A DNA stretch of 54,779 bases from Pontibacillus litoralis JSM 072002 (GTDB lineage Bacteria; Bacillota; Bacilli; Bacillales; BH030062), in NCBI RefSeq assembly GCF_000775615.1, contig NZ_AVPG01000023.1, forward strand, positions 1 to 54,779. Direction: 5' to 3'. Below the pieces are notes generated by a model. That model was not told the origin of the DNA, did not search any database, and saw only the letters and a list, made by a program, of their open reading frames with translations. The position numbers and the translations under genes are program-made. Shown here one piece after another: positions 1 through 9,752 of this stretch (the first letter of the stretch is position 1; every line of letters starts with the position of its first letter).

Positions 1-1
1 G

Positions 2-775
2 AGTCAACCCCAAGTTACGGTGATGAACCAATTAAAAGATTTAAATGATATTGTCGTTCAAAAGAAAATTGATGAATATGCGAAAACACATTCACGAAAA
101 ACAACACATGAAGTGCTTCTAAAAATAAAAACATCCTTATGTGATGCATATGCTCGTGGTTATATTACAAACGATTTTGCTCGTTTAGTGAAAACACGTG
201 GAGAAAACCCACCTAAACGAAACAAAGCTTTATCTATTACAGATTTTAAAAAGCTTCGCAATTACGTTTTACAGCATCCAGAAGATGAATTCAACGTACT
301 TGTATTACTAGCATTAGAAACAGGTATGAGACGTGGAGAACTACTAGCAATACGTCCAGAGAGTCTTTATGAATACGGAATAGAAGTTAGACATTCCATC
401 AGTCCTACTTCTAACGATACTTCCTTAAAGACACAAAATGCAAAACGTGATGTTTCTATAAATAAAGAAGTGTATGAGCTTATTCGTAGGATTCCTTTTA
501 AAGAGAATGGTTATATTTTTAGTTTTGGGGGATTTAAACAATCTGAACAGTTGACTGAACTACTAGTGAAACTAAACATTAAAAAAACAACGTTTCATGG
601 TTTGAGAGATACTCACGCATCATTTTTATTTGCTCAAGACATTGATATTGCATATGTATCAAAACGATTAGGACATATAAATATACAAACGACACAAAGT
701 TATTATCTGGAATTAATGCCAGAAAAAAAGCACCAGCAAGATGCCGATGCTTTAAATCTGTTAAATGCTTTATAA
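2..775 (+). CDS. Tyrosine recombinase / integrase, 5' end cut by window edge
   Basis: Site-specific recombinase of the phage/ICE integrase type, which cuts and rejoins DNA at attachment sites. The frame is already open at base 2, so the N-terminal part is outside the window; the in-frame GTG (20) and ATG (23) are probably internal codons. Visible are a helical core-binding region, then the catalytic domain with the box I arginine in TGMRRGELL, the H-x-x-R of HGLRDTHASF, and LGHINIQTTQSYY carrying the late histidine and nucleophilic tyrosine. All main active-site residues are therefore present. It is the only plus-strand gene and stops 68 bases from the end of rpsI, converging on it. This suggests that rpsI is the integration target. 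Confidence 0.9.
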   Translation, partial: SQPQVTVMNQLKDLNDIVVQKKIDEYAKTHSRKTTHEVLLKIKTSLCDAYARGYITNDFARLVKTRGENPPKRNKALSITDFKKLRNYVLQHPEDEFNVLVLLALETGMRRGELLAIRPESLYEYGIEVRHSISPTSNDTSLKTQNAKRDVSINKEVYELIRRIPFKENGYIFSFGGFKQSEQLTELLVKLNIKKTTFHGLRDTHASFLFAQDIDIAYVSKRLGHINIQTTQSYYLELMPEKKHQQDADALNLLNAL

Positions 776-843
776 GATTAACGTTAATTTGCACCAACTT
801 GCACCAAAAAACCTTTGCAAACGTTGGTATATCAACAACCCTA
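776..843. other. Probable attachment-site region between integrase and rpsI
   Basis: This 68-base gap holds a dense set of short repeats. There is a perfect 12-base palindrome ATTAACGTTAAT at 777-788, whose left nine bases recur at 843-851 across the rpsI stop codon. TTGCACCAA occurs twice in tandem (789-797 and 799-807), and TTTGCAAA is a further palindrome. Such clusters beside an integrase gene are typical of att cores and integrase arm sites. The partner att copy would lie beyond the left edge, so the site cannot be proven here. No convincing rpsI terminator is visible in the gap. Confidence 0.5.
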
Positions 844-1236
844 TTAACGTTTTGAGAACTGTGGTGCACGACGTGCTTTTTTAAGACCTGGCTTCTTACG
901 CTCTTTCTTACGAGAGTCACGAGTTAAGAAACCTGCACGTTTAAGAGATGTGCGGTATTCTGGATCTGCTTGTAATAATGCACGTGCTACACCGTGACGA
1001 ATTGCACCAGCTTGACCAGTGAATCCTCCACCATCTACGTTTACATGAACGTCATAGTTACCTTCTGTTTCAGTAAGAACTAAAGGTTGCTTTGTAATCA
1101 CACGTAGCGTTTCATACGGGAAATAATCTTCTGCGTCACGTTTGTTAATCACGATACGACCTGTACCTGGAACTAAACGTACACGAGCAGTTGATGTCTT
1201 ACGACGACCGGTACCAATGTATTGTACTTGTGCCAC
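844..1236 (-). CDS. rpsI: 30S ribosomal protein S9
   Basis: S9 is a small-subunit head protein whose basic C-terminal tail reaches the P-site tRNA. The 130-residue product has the normal Bacillaceae length and ends in the expected conserved SKR tail. It is therefore intact despite the integrase next to its 3' end. It follows rplM by 19 bases with an AAGGAGG site and is cotranscribed from the rplM promoter. The stop codon lies inside a nine-base repeat shared with the intergenic region, as expected if an integration site overlaps the gene end and restores it. Confidence 0.98.
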   Translation of the reverse strand: MAQVQYIGTGRRKTSTARVRLVPGTGRIVINKRDAEDYFPYETLRVITKQPLVLTETEGNYDVHVNVDGGGFTGQAGAIRHGVARALLQADPEYRTSLKRAGFLTRDSRKKERKKPGLKKARRAPQFSKR

Positions 1237-1255
1237 TATTCTTTACCTCCTTTAA

Positions 1256-1693
1256 TTATCCACGAAGCTCTAATGCTTCTGGTTTTTGTGCTTGATGTTT
1301 GTGCTCAGAACCTGCATATACGTAAAGCTTCTTGCCCATTTTACGTCCAAGGCTTCCGCTTGGTAGCATTCCTTTAACTGCAGTTTCAATCATTTCACGT
1401 GGGTACTTTGTACGCATATCGTTAGCTGTACGAACTCGTAATCCACCTGGGTGTCCAGAGTGGTTATAGTACTTTTTGTCTGCCATTTTGTTACCAGTTA
1501 ATTCGATTTTCTCTGCATTGATAATAATTACGTTATCACCAGTGTCAACATGTGGTGTGTAAGTTGGCTTGTGCTTACCACGAAGAACAGATGCCACTTC
1601 ACTAGCTAGACGACCAAGAGTTTGACCTTCAGCGTCCACCACATACCATTTACGTTCAATGTTATTTTCATTTGCCATAAAAGTTGAGCGCAT
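1256..1693 (-). CDS. rplM: 50S ribosomal protein L13
   Basis: L13 is an early-assembling large-subunit protein. The 145-residue product keeps the Bacillus-type N-terminus (MRSTFMAN followed by an [10 protein letters not shown]-like segment) and the [11 protein letters not shown] motif. The first ATG is preferred because an AGGAGGG site precedes it and the B. subtilis protein has the same short leader peptide. It is first gene of the rplM-rpsI pair. The pair has its own sigma-A promoter and an L13 leader hairpin in the 5' UTR, so autogenous control by L13 is expected. Confidence 0.98.
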   Translation of the reverse strand: MRSTFMANENNIERKWYVVDAEGQTLGRLASEVASVLRGKHKPTYTPHVDTGDNVIIINAEKIELTGNKMADKKYYNHSGHPGGLRVRTANDMRTKYPREMIETAVKGMLPSGSLGRKMGKKLYVYAGSEHKHQAQKPEALELRG

Positions 1694-1730
1694 GGTTTTT
1701 TCCCTCCTATTTTCGATTATTCGAACGTTT

Positions 1731-1785
1731 ATTTTATTTTCAACATAATTAGTTTCCGGGGCTAATCATGGTTTAGAAATAAAAT
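1731..1785 (-). promoter_or_regulatory. L13 leader RNA in the rplM 5' UTR
   Basis: On the minus-strand RNA, ATTTTATTT (1777-1785) pairs with AAATAAAAT (1731-1739). Inside it CATGATTAG pairs with CTAATTATG over nine positions (one G-U) around a CCCCGGAAA loop, with AAC/GTT between the two stems. This two-stem form and its place just before rplM match the known L13 leader family of Firmicutes, in which L13 is thought to bind its own mRNA. Position and pairing are seen directly; ligand and mechanism are family knowledge. Confidence 0.85.
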
Positions 1786-1797
1786 GCCATAGATTAT

Positions 1798-1825
1798 ATT
1801 ATAATAGTTAGACACCAAATGTCAA
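1798..1825 (-). promoter_or_regulatory. Sigma-A promoter of rplM-rpsI
   Basis: TTGACA at 1820-1825 and TATAAT at 1798-1803, 16 bases apart, both perfect hexamers. The start site would fall near 1791, just before the L13 leader hairpin. It separates rplM-rpsI from the ecf-truA genes. Confidence 0.85.
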
Positions 1826-1854
1826 GTCGAATGTTACACCTGGATACGTTGTTT

Positions 1855-2598
1855 TTATTCATATGTTACTTCCCATAAAAATAAACCGTGAGCAGGTGCC
1901 GTTGCCCCGGACTTATTACGATCTTTCGCTTCAAGTATTTGTTTTATATAGATAGGAGGATACTTTCCTTTTCCTATGTTTAATAAAGTCCCTACTAAAA
2001 TACGAACCATATTGTACAAGAAACCATTTCCTTTAAAGACAAATTCAATCGTGTCTCCATTTTTCGTGCAAGTAGCTTCTGTCACCGTTCGCACTTTGTC
2101 CCCTTTAAGCGTTGTTTTCATCGAACAGAAAGATGTAAAGTCATGTGTCCCTTTAATGTATGCACAAGCTTGCTCCATGGCGTCTATATTTAAAGTGTGC
2201 GGGACATGGTGCACATATTGACGATTAAATATATCTGGATCTTGACGATTTAACACAAAATAACGGTATTCTTTACTTTTCGAATGATGCTGGGAATGAA
2301 AAGTAGCGTCCACCTTTTGGACATGATGCACGAGAATATCAGATGGCAATAATGTTTGCATCGCTCGTTTCCATTCCTTCTCCTTCAATGTAAGAGGGGA
2401 ATCGAAATGAATCACTTGCCCCATGGCATGTACACCTGCATCGGTTCGCCCTGAAGCTATAATACGGATAGACGCTCCTTTGTGAATCTTCAGCAACGCT
2501 TTCTCAATTTTTTCTTGTATCGTTACACTATTCGGCTGTATTTGAAAGCCTGAATAGTTCGTTCCATCATAGTGGATGATGCAACTTATTCGTTCCAT
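1855..2598 (-). CDS. truA: tRNA pseudouridine(38-40) synthase TruA
   Basis: Converts uridines 38-40 in the anticodon arm of tRNAs to pseudouridine. The 247-residue product is normal length for TruA. The catalytic aspartate is D53 in the conserved GRTDAGVHA block, and the C-terminal half keeps GNGFLYNMVRI-type conserved sequence. It follows ecfT by 13 bases and is probably cotranscribed with the ecf genes, as in B. subtilis. Start is the first ATG, preceded by a weak GAGGCGA-type site. Confidence 0.97.
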   Translation of the reverse strand: MERISCIIHYDGTNYSGFQIQPNSVTIQEKIEKALLKIHKGASIRIIASGRTDAGVHAMGQVIHFDSPLTLKEKEWKRAMQTLLPSDILVHHVQKVDATFHSQHHSKSKEYRYFVLNRQDPDIFNRQYVHHVPHTLNIDAMEQACAYIKGTHDFTSFCSMKTTLKGDKVRTVTEATCTKNGDTIEFVFKGNGFLYNMVRILVGTLLNIGKGKYPPIYIKQILEAKDRNKSGATAPAHGLFLWEVTYE

Positions 2599-2611
2599 AA
2601 CAACATCGCCT

Positions 2612-3409
2612 CTAATTTCTAGTAATAAATACGCCGATTAAGACGAAGGCAAACACGCATAAAGTGACGTAATCTTTTTTCTCTAGCTTCAATTCACGTA
2701 ATTTCGTCCGACCTTCGCCCCCTTGATATCCCCGCGCCTCCATTGCCATCGCCAGTTCCTCAGCCCGTTTAAAAGCGCTAACGAATAACGGGACGAGCAA
2801 TGGTACTATCGCTTGGATTCGCTCTTTCAACGGTCCTGTGCGGAAATCGACTCCTCTAGATGCCTGTGCTTTCGAAATCTTCTCCGCTTCTTGCATTAAC
2901 GTTGGGATAAACCTAAGTGATATAGACATCATCAATGCTAATTCATGTACAGGGAAGCGTACTTTCTTTAGCACATGAAGCATATCTTCCACTGCATCTG
3001 TAATAGCTATCGGTGTTGTCGTTAACGTGAGCAACGAAGTGACGAGAATAAGTAAGAAGAAGCGCAATGATATCGACACACCTTGAACAAGTGCTCCTGA
3101 ATATATCGGATACGAAAATAGTTCAAATACAACTTCACCCTCTTTTGTCATAAAAACGTGCAATAAGAAAGTGAAAATAATGATAAACCATATCGGCTTT
3201 AAGCCTTTCGCAATATAACTAAACGGTATCTTTGTCATGAATACAGCACCTAAAGAGAATACCGTTAACAGTCCATAGCTCAGCATAGAGTTCGCAAAGA
3301 ATACAATGATAACAAAGAAAAAAATGACAGATATTTTTGTTCGTGGATCTAAATGATGGACAACAGAATCACCAGGAACATATTGGCCAATAACCATAGA
3401 ATTATTCAT
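2612..3409 (-). CDS. ecfT: Energy-coupling factor transporter transmembrane protein EcfT
   Basis: Membrane scaffold of group II ECF vitamin/metal importers. It couples the two ATPases to exchangeable substrate-binding S components encoded elsewhere. The 265-residue product has about five to six hydrophobic segments, an N-terminal HLDPRTK block, and a cytoplasmic coupling helix with the AMEARGY motif near residue 225. Its start overlaps the end of ecfA2 by 8 bases, suggesting translational coupling. No S component is present here, consistent with a shared ECF module. Confidence 0.96.
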   Translation of the reverse strand: MNNSMVIGQYVPGDSVVHHLDPRTKISVIFFFVIIVFFANSMLSYGLLTVFSLGAVFMTKIPFSYIAKGLKPIWFIIIFTFLLHVFMTKEGEVVFELFSYPIYSGALVQGVSISLRFFLLILVTSLLTLTTTPIAITDAVEDMLHVLKKVRFPVHELALMMSISLRFIPTLMQEAEKISKAQASRGVDFRTGPLKERIQAIVPLLVPLFVSAFKRAEELAMAMEARGYQGGEGRTKLRELKLEKKDYVTLCVFAFVLIGVFITRN

Positions 3410-4274
3410 GCGTCGCCCTCCCTTTTAACTGATGAGCGACCATTTCAGCGAGTTCCTCTAACGTCTGCTTTTTGTAATCTATTGTAATTCCGTACTCTTT
3501 TTCTAGCGTAGACGACAAGCTAATGATTTCCGGCACTTCTAATCCTACTTTATTCAAAGCTTGCGGTTGCAGAAATATCTCTAATGGTGTTCCTTCCTTA
3601 TACAGCTCTCCTTGATCCATCACGATGATGTAATCAGCATATGCAAGAGCATCCTCCATACTATGTGTTACTAACACGGTTGTTAGTTGCTTCTCTTGAT
3701 GAAGGTTGTAGAACATGTCCATAATTTCTTGCTGTCCTTTTGGATCAAGTCCAGCAGTTGGTTCATCTAACACTAACACTCTTGGTTCCATTGCTAATAC
3801 GCCAGCAATCGCTACACGCCGCATCTGTCCTCCACTTAAATCAAATGGAGATCGCTCTAACATATCTGATTGTATCCCTACCGCATCAATAGCAGCATAA
3901 ATACGTCTTTCAATCTCTTCTTGCCTTACCTCAAAGTTCGCCGGACCAAAAGCAATATCCTTTTTGATGGTTTCCTCAAAAAGCTGATGCTCTGGATATT
4001 GAAACACAACACCAACTTGTTCTCGTAATGATTTCAAGTCTTTATTCTTTTCCCCTGCTTGAAGCACATAGGGACCAATTCGCGCTACTCCACTCGTTGG
4101 TGTTAATAACCCATTGAGATGTTGAATAAGGGTGGACTTACCACTTCCGGTATGCCCGATAACAGCAACAAACGATTGTGAGGGAATAGTGAACGTTAAT
4201 TGATGTAGTGCTCGATGCTCAAAAGGTGTACCTGGTTGATATATATAACTTACATTGTCGAATGATATTTCCAT
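3402..4274 (-). CDS. ecfA2: ECF transporter ATP-binding protein EcfA2
   Basis: One of two ABC-type ATPases driving the ECF importer. The 290-residue protein has Walker A GHTGSGKST, the Q-loop region, signature LSGGQMRR and Walker B VLVLDEPTAG, followed by the family C-terminal extension that contacts EcfT. It overlaps the upstream ATPase gene by 25 bases and ecfT by 8, so the three form one tightly coupled unit. EcfA1 and EcfA2 form the heterodimer, with non-equivalent ATP sites. Confidence 0.96.
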   Translation of the reverse strand: MEISFDNVSYIYQPGTPFEHRALHQLTFTIPSQSFVAVIGHTGSGKSTLIQHLNGLLTPTSGVARIGPYVLQAGEKNKDLKSLREQVGVVFQYPEHQLFEETIKKDIAFGPANFEVRQEEIERRIYAAIDAVGIQSDMLERSPFDLSGGQMRRVAIAGVLAMEPRVLVLDEPTAGLDPKGQQEIMDMFYNLHQEKQLTTVLVTHSMEDALAYADYIIVMDQGELYKEGTPLEIFLQPQALNKVGLEVPEIISLSSTLEKEYGITIDYKKQTLEELAEMVAHQLKGRATHE

Positions 4275-5089
4275 AGTGCATCTACCAATTCCTTCTGGTT
4301 TATAGGTTCTGGCTCAAGCTCCATCCCATATCGCTTTAATTCATGAGCAAACTGCGTCACAAGCGGTACTCCTAGCCCTATCTCATCCAATTGACGTTGC
4401 TTAGCAAATACTTCTCTTGGCGTCCCTTCGTACCATACTTCACCTTTATTCATCACAATAACTCTGTCTGCATACGTGACCTCATTTAAATCATGCGTTA
4501 TCGTAACAATCGATACATCCCGCTGTTCACGAAGTTGATGTACAGTCTTCATTATTTCTTTCCTACCTATAGGGTCTAACATAGCTGTTGCTTCATCTAA
4601 TATAATCATCTCTGGTGCAATAGCTAACACACTGGCAATCGCTATACGCTGTTTTTGACCTCCTGATAGACGATGTGGCTCGTGATGAATATAATCAATC
4701 ATTCCAACAGCATTTAAACTAGCTTTAATCCTTCGTTTCATTTCCTCGCGAGGTATGCCGTGATTTTCTAACCCGAAGGCGACATCATCCATAACCGTAG
4801 TCCCGACAAATTGATTGTCTGGATTTTGAAACACCATTCCTATTTTCTTGCGTATATCCCAAATGGTTTCATCTTGTAGTTCCATCTGGTCAACAGAAAT
4901 CGTTCCTTCTTGAGGAAATAATAACCCATTCATTAATTTCGCAATAGTCGATTTCCCTGATCCATTATGACCAATAATAGCTACCCATTCATTTCTATTT
5001 ACCGATATATTTAAACCGTTAAATATCCACGGTTGTTCTTCCTGATAACGAAAGGATACATCTTTGAAAGTCACGAAGCTCTTCTCCAT
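4250..5089 (-). CDS. ecfA1: ECF transporter ATP-binding protein EcfA1
   Basis: First ATPase of the ECF module. Walker A is GHNGSGKST, signature LSGGQKQR and Walker B MIILDEATAMLDP, in a 279-residue protein. The start is the ATG after an AGGAGGG site. It is first gene after the rplQ terminator, 209 bases downstream of rplQ. Only weak promoter-like hexamers (for example TTGTCC near 5190) are visible in that gap, so expression by read-through from the ribosomal operon cannot be excluded. Confidence 0.96.
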   Translation of the reverse strand: MEKSFVTFKDVSFRYQEEQPWIFNGLNISVNRNEWVAIIGHNGSGKSTIAKLMNGLLFPQEGTISVDQMELQDETIWDIRKKIGMVFQNPDNQFVGTTVMDDVAFGLENHGIPREEMKRRIKASLNAVGMIDYIHHEPHRLSGGQKQRIAIASVLAIAPEMIILDEATAMLDPIGRKEIMKTVHQLREQRDVSIVTITHDLNEVTYADRVIVMNKGEVWYEGTPREVFAKQRQLDEIGLGVPLVTQFAHELKRYGMELEPEPINQKELVDALWKYHSTM

Positions 5090-5238
5090 CTCAGCCCTCC
5101 TCAGCTCTTCTCTATTCCTACATACATAGGAAATCTCTTTTCTTACATACTAATCGATAATACGACAAAATAAAAGGACAAATAAGCTCATAATTGCCCC
5201 TTCTTCTATGTTATAGGACTTCCTTTCTTAGCCCATAT

Positions 5239-5286
5239 AAAAAAGGGCCTGGATGAACCTCAAGAGAGATTTCGTCCTGCCCTTTA
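5239..5286 (-). terminator. Terminator after rplQ
   Basis: On the minus strand AAAGGGCAGGA pairs with TCCAGGCCCTTT (one bulge), followed by a run of T. It closes the long rpsJ-to-rplQ transcript and separates it from the ecf genes. Confidence 0.75.
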
Positions 5287-5298
5287 TTACGCAGTAAA

Positions 5299-5655
5299 TT
5301 ATACCAATTCGATAATTACTGTTTTTGCACCGTCACCTTTACGTGGACCAACTTTCATGATGCGAGTGTAACCGCCTTGACGCTCCTCATAACGTGGAGC
5401 GATCTCAGAAAATAGCTTCTGAACTGCAGTTTGGTCACTGTCTTCACCTTTAGCATTGTATAAAAATGCTTCTGCTTGACGACGAGCATGTAAATCTCCT
5501 CGTTTACCTAGCGTAATCATTTTATCTACAACAGAACGTAGCTCTTTCGCTTTTGCTTCTGTCGTTTCAATACGTTCATGAACAATTAGGTCAGTGGCAA
5601 GGTTGCGTAGCATTGCCATACGTACATCTGTTGTACGACCTAGTTTTCTAGCCAT
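5299..5655 (-). CDS. rplQ: 50S ribosomal protein L17
   Basis: Large-subunit protein near the peptide exit tunnel. 118 residues, with the conserved start [19 protein letters not shown] and the C-terminal [12 protein letters not shown] block. It is the last gene of the alpha-operon segment, 42 bases after rpoA, with an AGGAGGG site, and is followed by a terminator. Confidence 0.98.
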   Translation of the reverse strand: MARKLGRTTDVRMAMLRNLATDLIVHERIETTEAKAKELRSVVDKMITLGKRGDLHARRQAEAFLYNAKGEDSDQTAVQKLFSEIAPRYEERQGGYTRIMKVGPRKGDGAKTVIIELV

Positions 5656-5697
5656 GTCAGTTCCCTCCTTTGCTGCAATATCTCTAATTTAAATATA

Positions 5698-6642
5698 TTA
5701 ATCGTCTTTTCGTAAGCCTAAGCCAAGCTCATCAAGCTTATGCTTCACTTCTTCAAGAGATTTACGGCCAAGGTTACGAACCTTCATCATGTCTTCTTCA
5801 GACTTCTGAGCAAGCTCTTGAACCGTATTGATACCAGCGCGCTTGAGGCAGTTGTATGAACGAACAGATAAATCAAGCTCTTCGATGGTCATTTCAAGAA
5901 CCTTTTCTTTCTGGTCCTCCTCTTTTTCCACCATGATCTCGGCATTACGCGCTTCATCTGTAAGCCCAACAAAAATATTTAGGTGTTCCATGTAAACTTT
6001 AGCACCTAAAGATACTGCTTCTTCTGGTCGAATGCTTCCGTCAGTCCATACGTCTAACGTAAGCTTATCAAAATTTGTAACCTGACCAACACGTGTCTTC
6101 TCTACTTGGTAGGTAACACGTGAAATCGGTGTGAAGATGGAATCAACTGGGATGACGCCGATTGGGCTATCATCACGTTTATTCGCCTCAGCCGGACGAT
6201 ACCCGCGTCCTTTTTCGGCAGTAATACGCATACGCATACTAGCATTAGATTGCAACGTCGCAATATGAAGATCAGGGTTAAGAATTTCAACATCGCTATC
6301 ATGCGTGATGTCTGCTGCCGTAACTGTTCCTTCTCCCTGAACATCAATTTCCAAAGTCTTTGTTTCTTCAGAATAAATCTTCATTGCAAGCTTCTTAAGA
6401 TTAATGATGATAGTTGTAACATCTTCTACAACACCATCGATTGTAGAAAACTCATGTAATACACCATCAATTTCAACTGATGTTACAGCTGCGCCAGGAA
6501 GTGAGGATAATAGGATACGACGCAAGGAGTTACCAAGTGTAGTACCATACCCACGTTCAAGCGGTTCGACGACGATCTTTCCAAACGTAGCATCATCGCT
6601 GATCTCAACCGTTTCAATTTTTGGCTTTTCAATTTCGATCAT
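5698..6642 (-). CDS. rpoA: RNA polymerase alpha subunit
   Basis: Alpha subunit dimerises to nucleate RNA polymerase assembly and contacts upstream DNA and regulators. 314 residues: an N-terminal assembly domain (about 1-230) with [17 protein letters not shown], a short acidic linker, and a C-terminal domain (about 245-314) with helix-hairpin-helix motifs including [14 protein letters not shown]. It is separated from rpsK by 182 bases that hold a promoter and a strong hairpin, so its level may be set partly apart from the upstream ribosomal genes. Confidence 0.99.
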   Translation of the reverse strand: MIEIEKPKIETVEISDDATFGKIVVEPLERGYGTTLGNSLRRILLSSLPGAAVTSVEIDGVLHEFSTIDGVVEDVTTIIINLKKLAMKIYSEETKTLEIDVQGEGTVTAADITHDSDVEILNPDLHIATLQSNASMRMRITAEKGRGYRPAEANKRDDSPIGVIPVDSIFTPISRVTYQVEKTRVGQVTNFDKLTLDVWTDGSIRPEEAVSLGAKVYMEHLNIFVGLTDEARNAEIMVEKEEDQKEKVLEMTIEELDLSVRSYNCLKRAGINTVQELAQKSEEDMMKVRNLGRKSLEEVKHKLDELGLGLRKDD

Positions 6643-6670
6643 TAAATATAACCCTCCTTCAAAACGTCGA

Positions 6671-6703
6671 AACCTCGGCTAGACGATGTGTCTAACCGAA
6701 ATT
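6671..6703 (-). promoter_or_regulatory. 14-bp RNA hairpin in the rpoA 5' UTR
   Basis: In the minus-strand RNA, AATTTCGGTTAGAC pairs with GTCTAGCCGAGGTT around a five-base ACATC loop. Three of the 14 pairs are G-U; in the complementary strand these positions would be A-C mismatches. The structure is thus specific to the transcribed strand. It ends about 28 bases before the rpoA start, just ahead of the ribosome binding site. There is no U-run, so it is not a terminator. Confidence 0.7.
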
Positions 6704-6779
6704 CCCCAGGTAGGCAGTCCCCGAATTATGCACTTTTTACCCTTTATGCTTATTGTCTTATCGATGCTGTTTAATAGCT

Positions 6780-6819
6780 ATCATAACCCATTATAGACAG
6801 GGTGACAAATTCTATACAA
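6780..6819 (-). promoter_or_regulatory. Internal promoter(s) upstream of rpoA
   Basis: Two overlapping sigma-A-like promoters: TTGTCA (6803-6808) with TATGAT (6780-6785), spacing 17; and TTGTAT (6814-6819) with TATAAT (6790-6795), spacing 18. Both lie just after the rpsK stop and would make an rpoA-rplQ transcript that begins with the hairpin described separately. Confidence 0.55.
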
Positions 6820-6824
6820 GCAAA

Positions 6825-7214
<390 letters not shown>

Positions 7215-7237
7215 AGAGTTAGCTTACCCCCTTTACA

Positions 7238-7603
7238 TTATTTTTTCTTGTTTGAGATTGTACGACGTGGACCTTTACGTGTACGAGAGTTGTTCTTCGT
7301 TTTCTGTCCACGTAATGGAAGACCACGACGATGACGTAATCCACGGTAAGAACCAATTTCAATTAGACGTTTAATGTCAAGGGACACTTCACGACGAAGA
7401 TCACCTTCAACATTATATGCCTCAATAGCTTTACGGATTTTACCTAATTCATCTTCAGTCAAGTCACGAACACGTGTATCTTCAGAAACTCCAGCCTCAG
7501 CTAATACTTTCTTAGCTGTGGAATGACCAATACCGTATACATACGTTAATGATATGACAACACGTTTGTCACGTGGAATATCAACACCAGCAATACGTGC
7601 CAT
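7238..7603 (-). CDS. rpsM: 30S ribosomal protein S13
   Basis: Small-subunit head protein forming bridges to the 50S subunit. Start set at ATG 7603 ([14 protein letters not shown], 121 residues). A GTG four codons upstream keeps the frame open, but it overlaps the AAGGAGGT ribosome binding site, whereas the ATG sits 10 bases after it and gives the family N-terminus. The basic C-terminal tail ([14 protein letters not shown]) is typical. Follows rpmJ closely. Confidence 0.98.
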   Translation of the reverse strand: MARIAGVDIPRDKRVVISLTYVYGIGHSTAKKVLAEAGVSEDTRVRDLTEDELGKIRKAIEAYNVEGDLRREVSLDIKRLIEIGSYRGLRHRRGLPLRGQKTKNNSRTRKGPRRTISNKKK

Positions 7604-7626
7604 GTAGTACAGCACCTCCTTCTGTA

Positions 7627-7755
<129 letters not shown>

Positions 7756-7773
7756 TTAGACGGAGTATCTTCG

Positions 7774-7992
7774 CTATTTATAGCGATAGGTAATACGTCC
7801 TCTTGTTAAATCATAAGGAGAAAGTTCAACCGTCACTTTATCCCCAGGCAAAATACGAATGAAGTTCATACGAATTTTACCAGAAACATGGGCTAGCACA
7901 GTATGACCGTTCTCTAACTCCACTTTAAACATTGCATTTGGCAATGTGTCAATAACGGTACCTTCTACTTCAATTACATCTTCTTTCGCCAT
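7774..7992 (-). CDS. infA: Translation initiation factor IF-1
   Basis: Binds the 30S A site during initiation. 72 residues forming one S1/OB-fold domain ([22 protein letters not shown], then [15 protein letters not shown]). Its first 23 bases overlap the end of the upstream KOW-domain gene, and its GAAGGAGGA site lies inside that gene, so translation of the two is probably coupled. Confidence 0.99.
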   Translation of the reverse strand: MAKEDVIEVEGTVIDTLPNAMFKVELENGHTVLAHVSGKIRMNFIRILPGDKVTVELSPYDLTRGRITYRYK

Positions 7993-8308
7993 CGAGTTGA
8001 TCCTCCTTCTTCAAATCAGTCACTTCTTCATTTACAAATTTTGATAAGGCAAAACGCAGCTTGCCATTCGTTACGCGACCAGTTTCTAGAAGGCTGTTTT
8101 GGACTTCTGGAGAGATATAATCCATGAATTCAATATGTTGAACGTTCTTTTTCTTAGGACGATCATATTTTCTTTTCTCTCCATCAGCAAGCAATACAAA
8201 GCGTTCATCTAATATAGATATAACAATCATATATTGCTCTACTTCTCGACCCTGTAAGACACGAACAACTTGACCTATTCGCGGACTCGACTCCGATTCG
8301 TTCAACAA
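7970..8308 (-). CDS. KOW-domain RNA-binding protein (ybzG-like)
   Basis: Small basic protein of 112 residues with an N-terminal KOW-like segment ([20 protein letters not shown]). It occupies the place of the B. subtilis ybzG product, annotated as an L14E/L6E/L27E-like KOW protein. RNA or ribosome binding is inferred from that family and from its position between map and infA; no catalytic motif is visible. The start follows a GGTGAT-type site. Its last eight codons overlap infA. Confidence 0.85.
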   Translation of the reverse strand: MLNESESSPRIGQVVRVLQGREVEQYMIVISILDERFVLLADGEKRKYDRPKKKNVQHIEFMDYISPEVQNSLLETGRVTNGKLRFALSKFVNEEVTDLKKEDQLDGERRCN

Positions 8309-8321
8309 CGATCACCTTCAC

Positions 8322-9067
8322 TTAGGCTTTAGTTAAAATCTCATAACCATTTTCTGTTATAGCAATAGTATGCTCAAAATGGGCACACATTTTACCATCT
8401 TCTGTTACAACAGTCCAATTGTCTTCAAGTGTACGCACGTAACGTTCACCGGCATTGACCATTGGTTCGATAGCTAATACCATACCAGGTTTCAACCTCG
8501 GACCTTTATTAGGAGGACCGAAATGAGGAATTTGTGGATCTTCGTGCAAGTCTTGACCTACACCATGGCCAACATACTCCCTAACAATGGAAAAGCCTTT
8601 TGGCTCGACAAATGATTGAATTGCATGGGAGATGTTAGATAAACGAACGTTAGGCTTTGCCTCATTTAATCCTTGGAATAAACTTTCTTCCGTTACATCT
8701 AACAATTCCTGCGTCTTCTCATCAATTTCACCAACAGGATACGTCCAAGCAGAATCTCCATGATACCCTTTGTATTTCGCCCCAATGTCGATGGATATGA
8801 TGTCCCCTTCATTAAGTACGCGATCACTAGGAATACCATGTACTAGTTCATCATTAACGGAAGCACATATACTACCACGGAACCCATTATAACCTTTAAA
8901 CGATGGAATTGCATCCATACTAGTAATGAATTTTTCAGCAATATCATCAAGTTGCTTAGTCGTTACACCTGGCTTGATATGCTGCTTTAATTCTTGATGC
9001 GTTAACGCAACGATTTTACCTGCGTGACGCATGATGTCGATTTCTCGTGGAGCTTTTGTAATAATCA

Positions 9068-9068
<1 letters not shown>
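8322..9068 (-). CDS. map: Methionine aminopeptidase, type I
   Basis: Removes the initiator methionine from new proteins. The 248-residue pita-bread fold shows the metal ligands in order: [18 protein letters not shown] (two Asp), [12 protein letters not shown] (His), LAIEPMV (Glu) and HFEHTIAIT (Glu). No N-terminal zinc finger, as usual for bacterial type I. Its start shares one base with the adk stop codon, an overlap that implies translational coupling. Confidence 0.98.
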
Positions 9069-9742
<674 letters not shown>

Positions 9743-9752
9743 TCATACATAT

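Noticed and set aside
579-920. 113-codon minus-strand frame across the integrase end and rpsI
   Set aside because: Antisense to the integrase and out of frame with rpsI; no ribosome binding site and no family resemblance.
5090-5238. Promoter for ecfA1
   Set aside because: Only weak hexamers (TTGTCC, TATCGA) and a small CCTA/TAGG hairpin are visible; not enough support.
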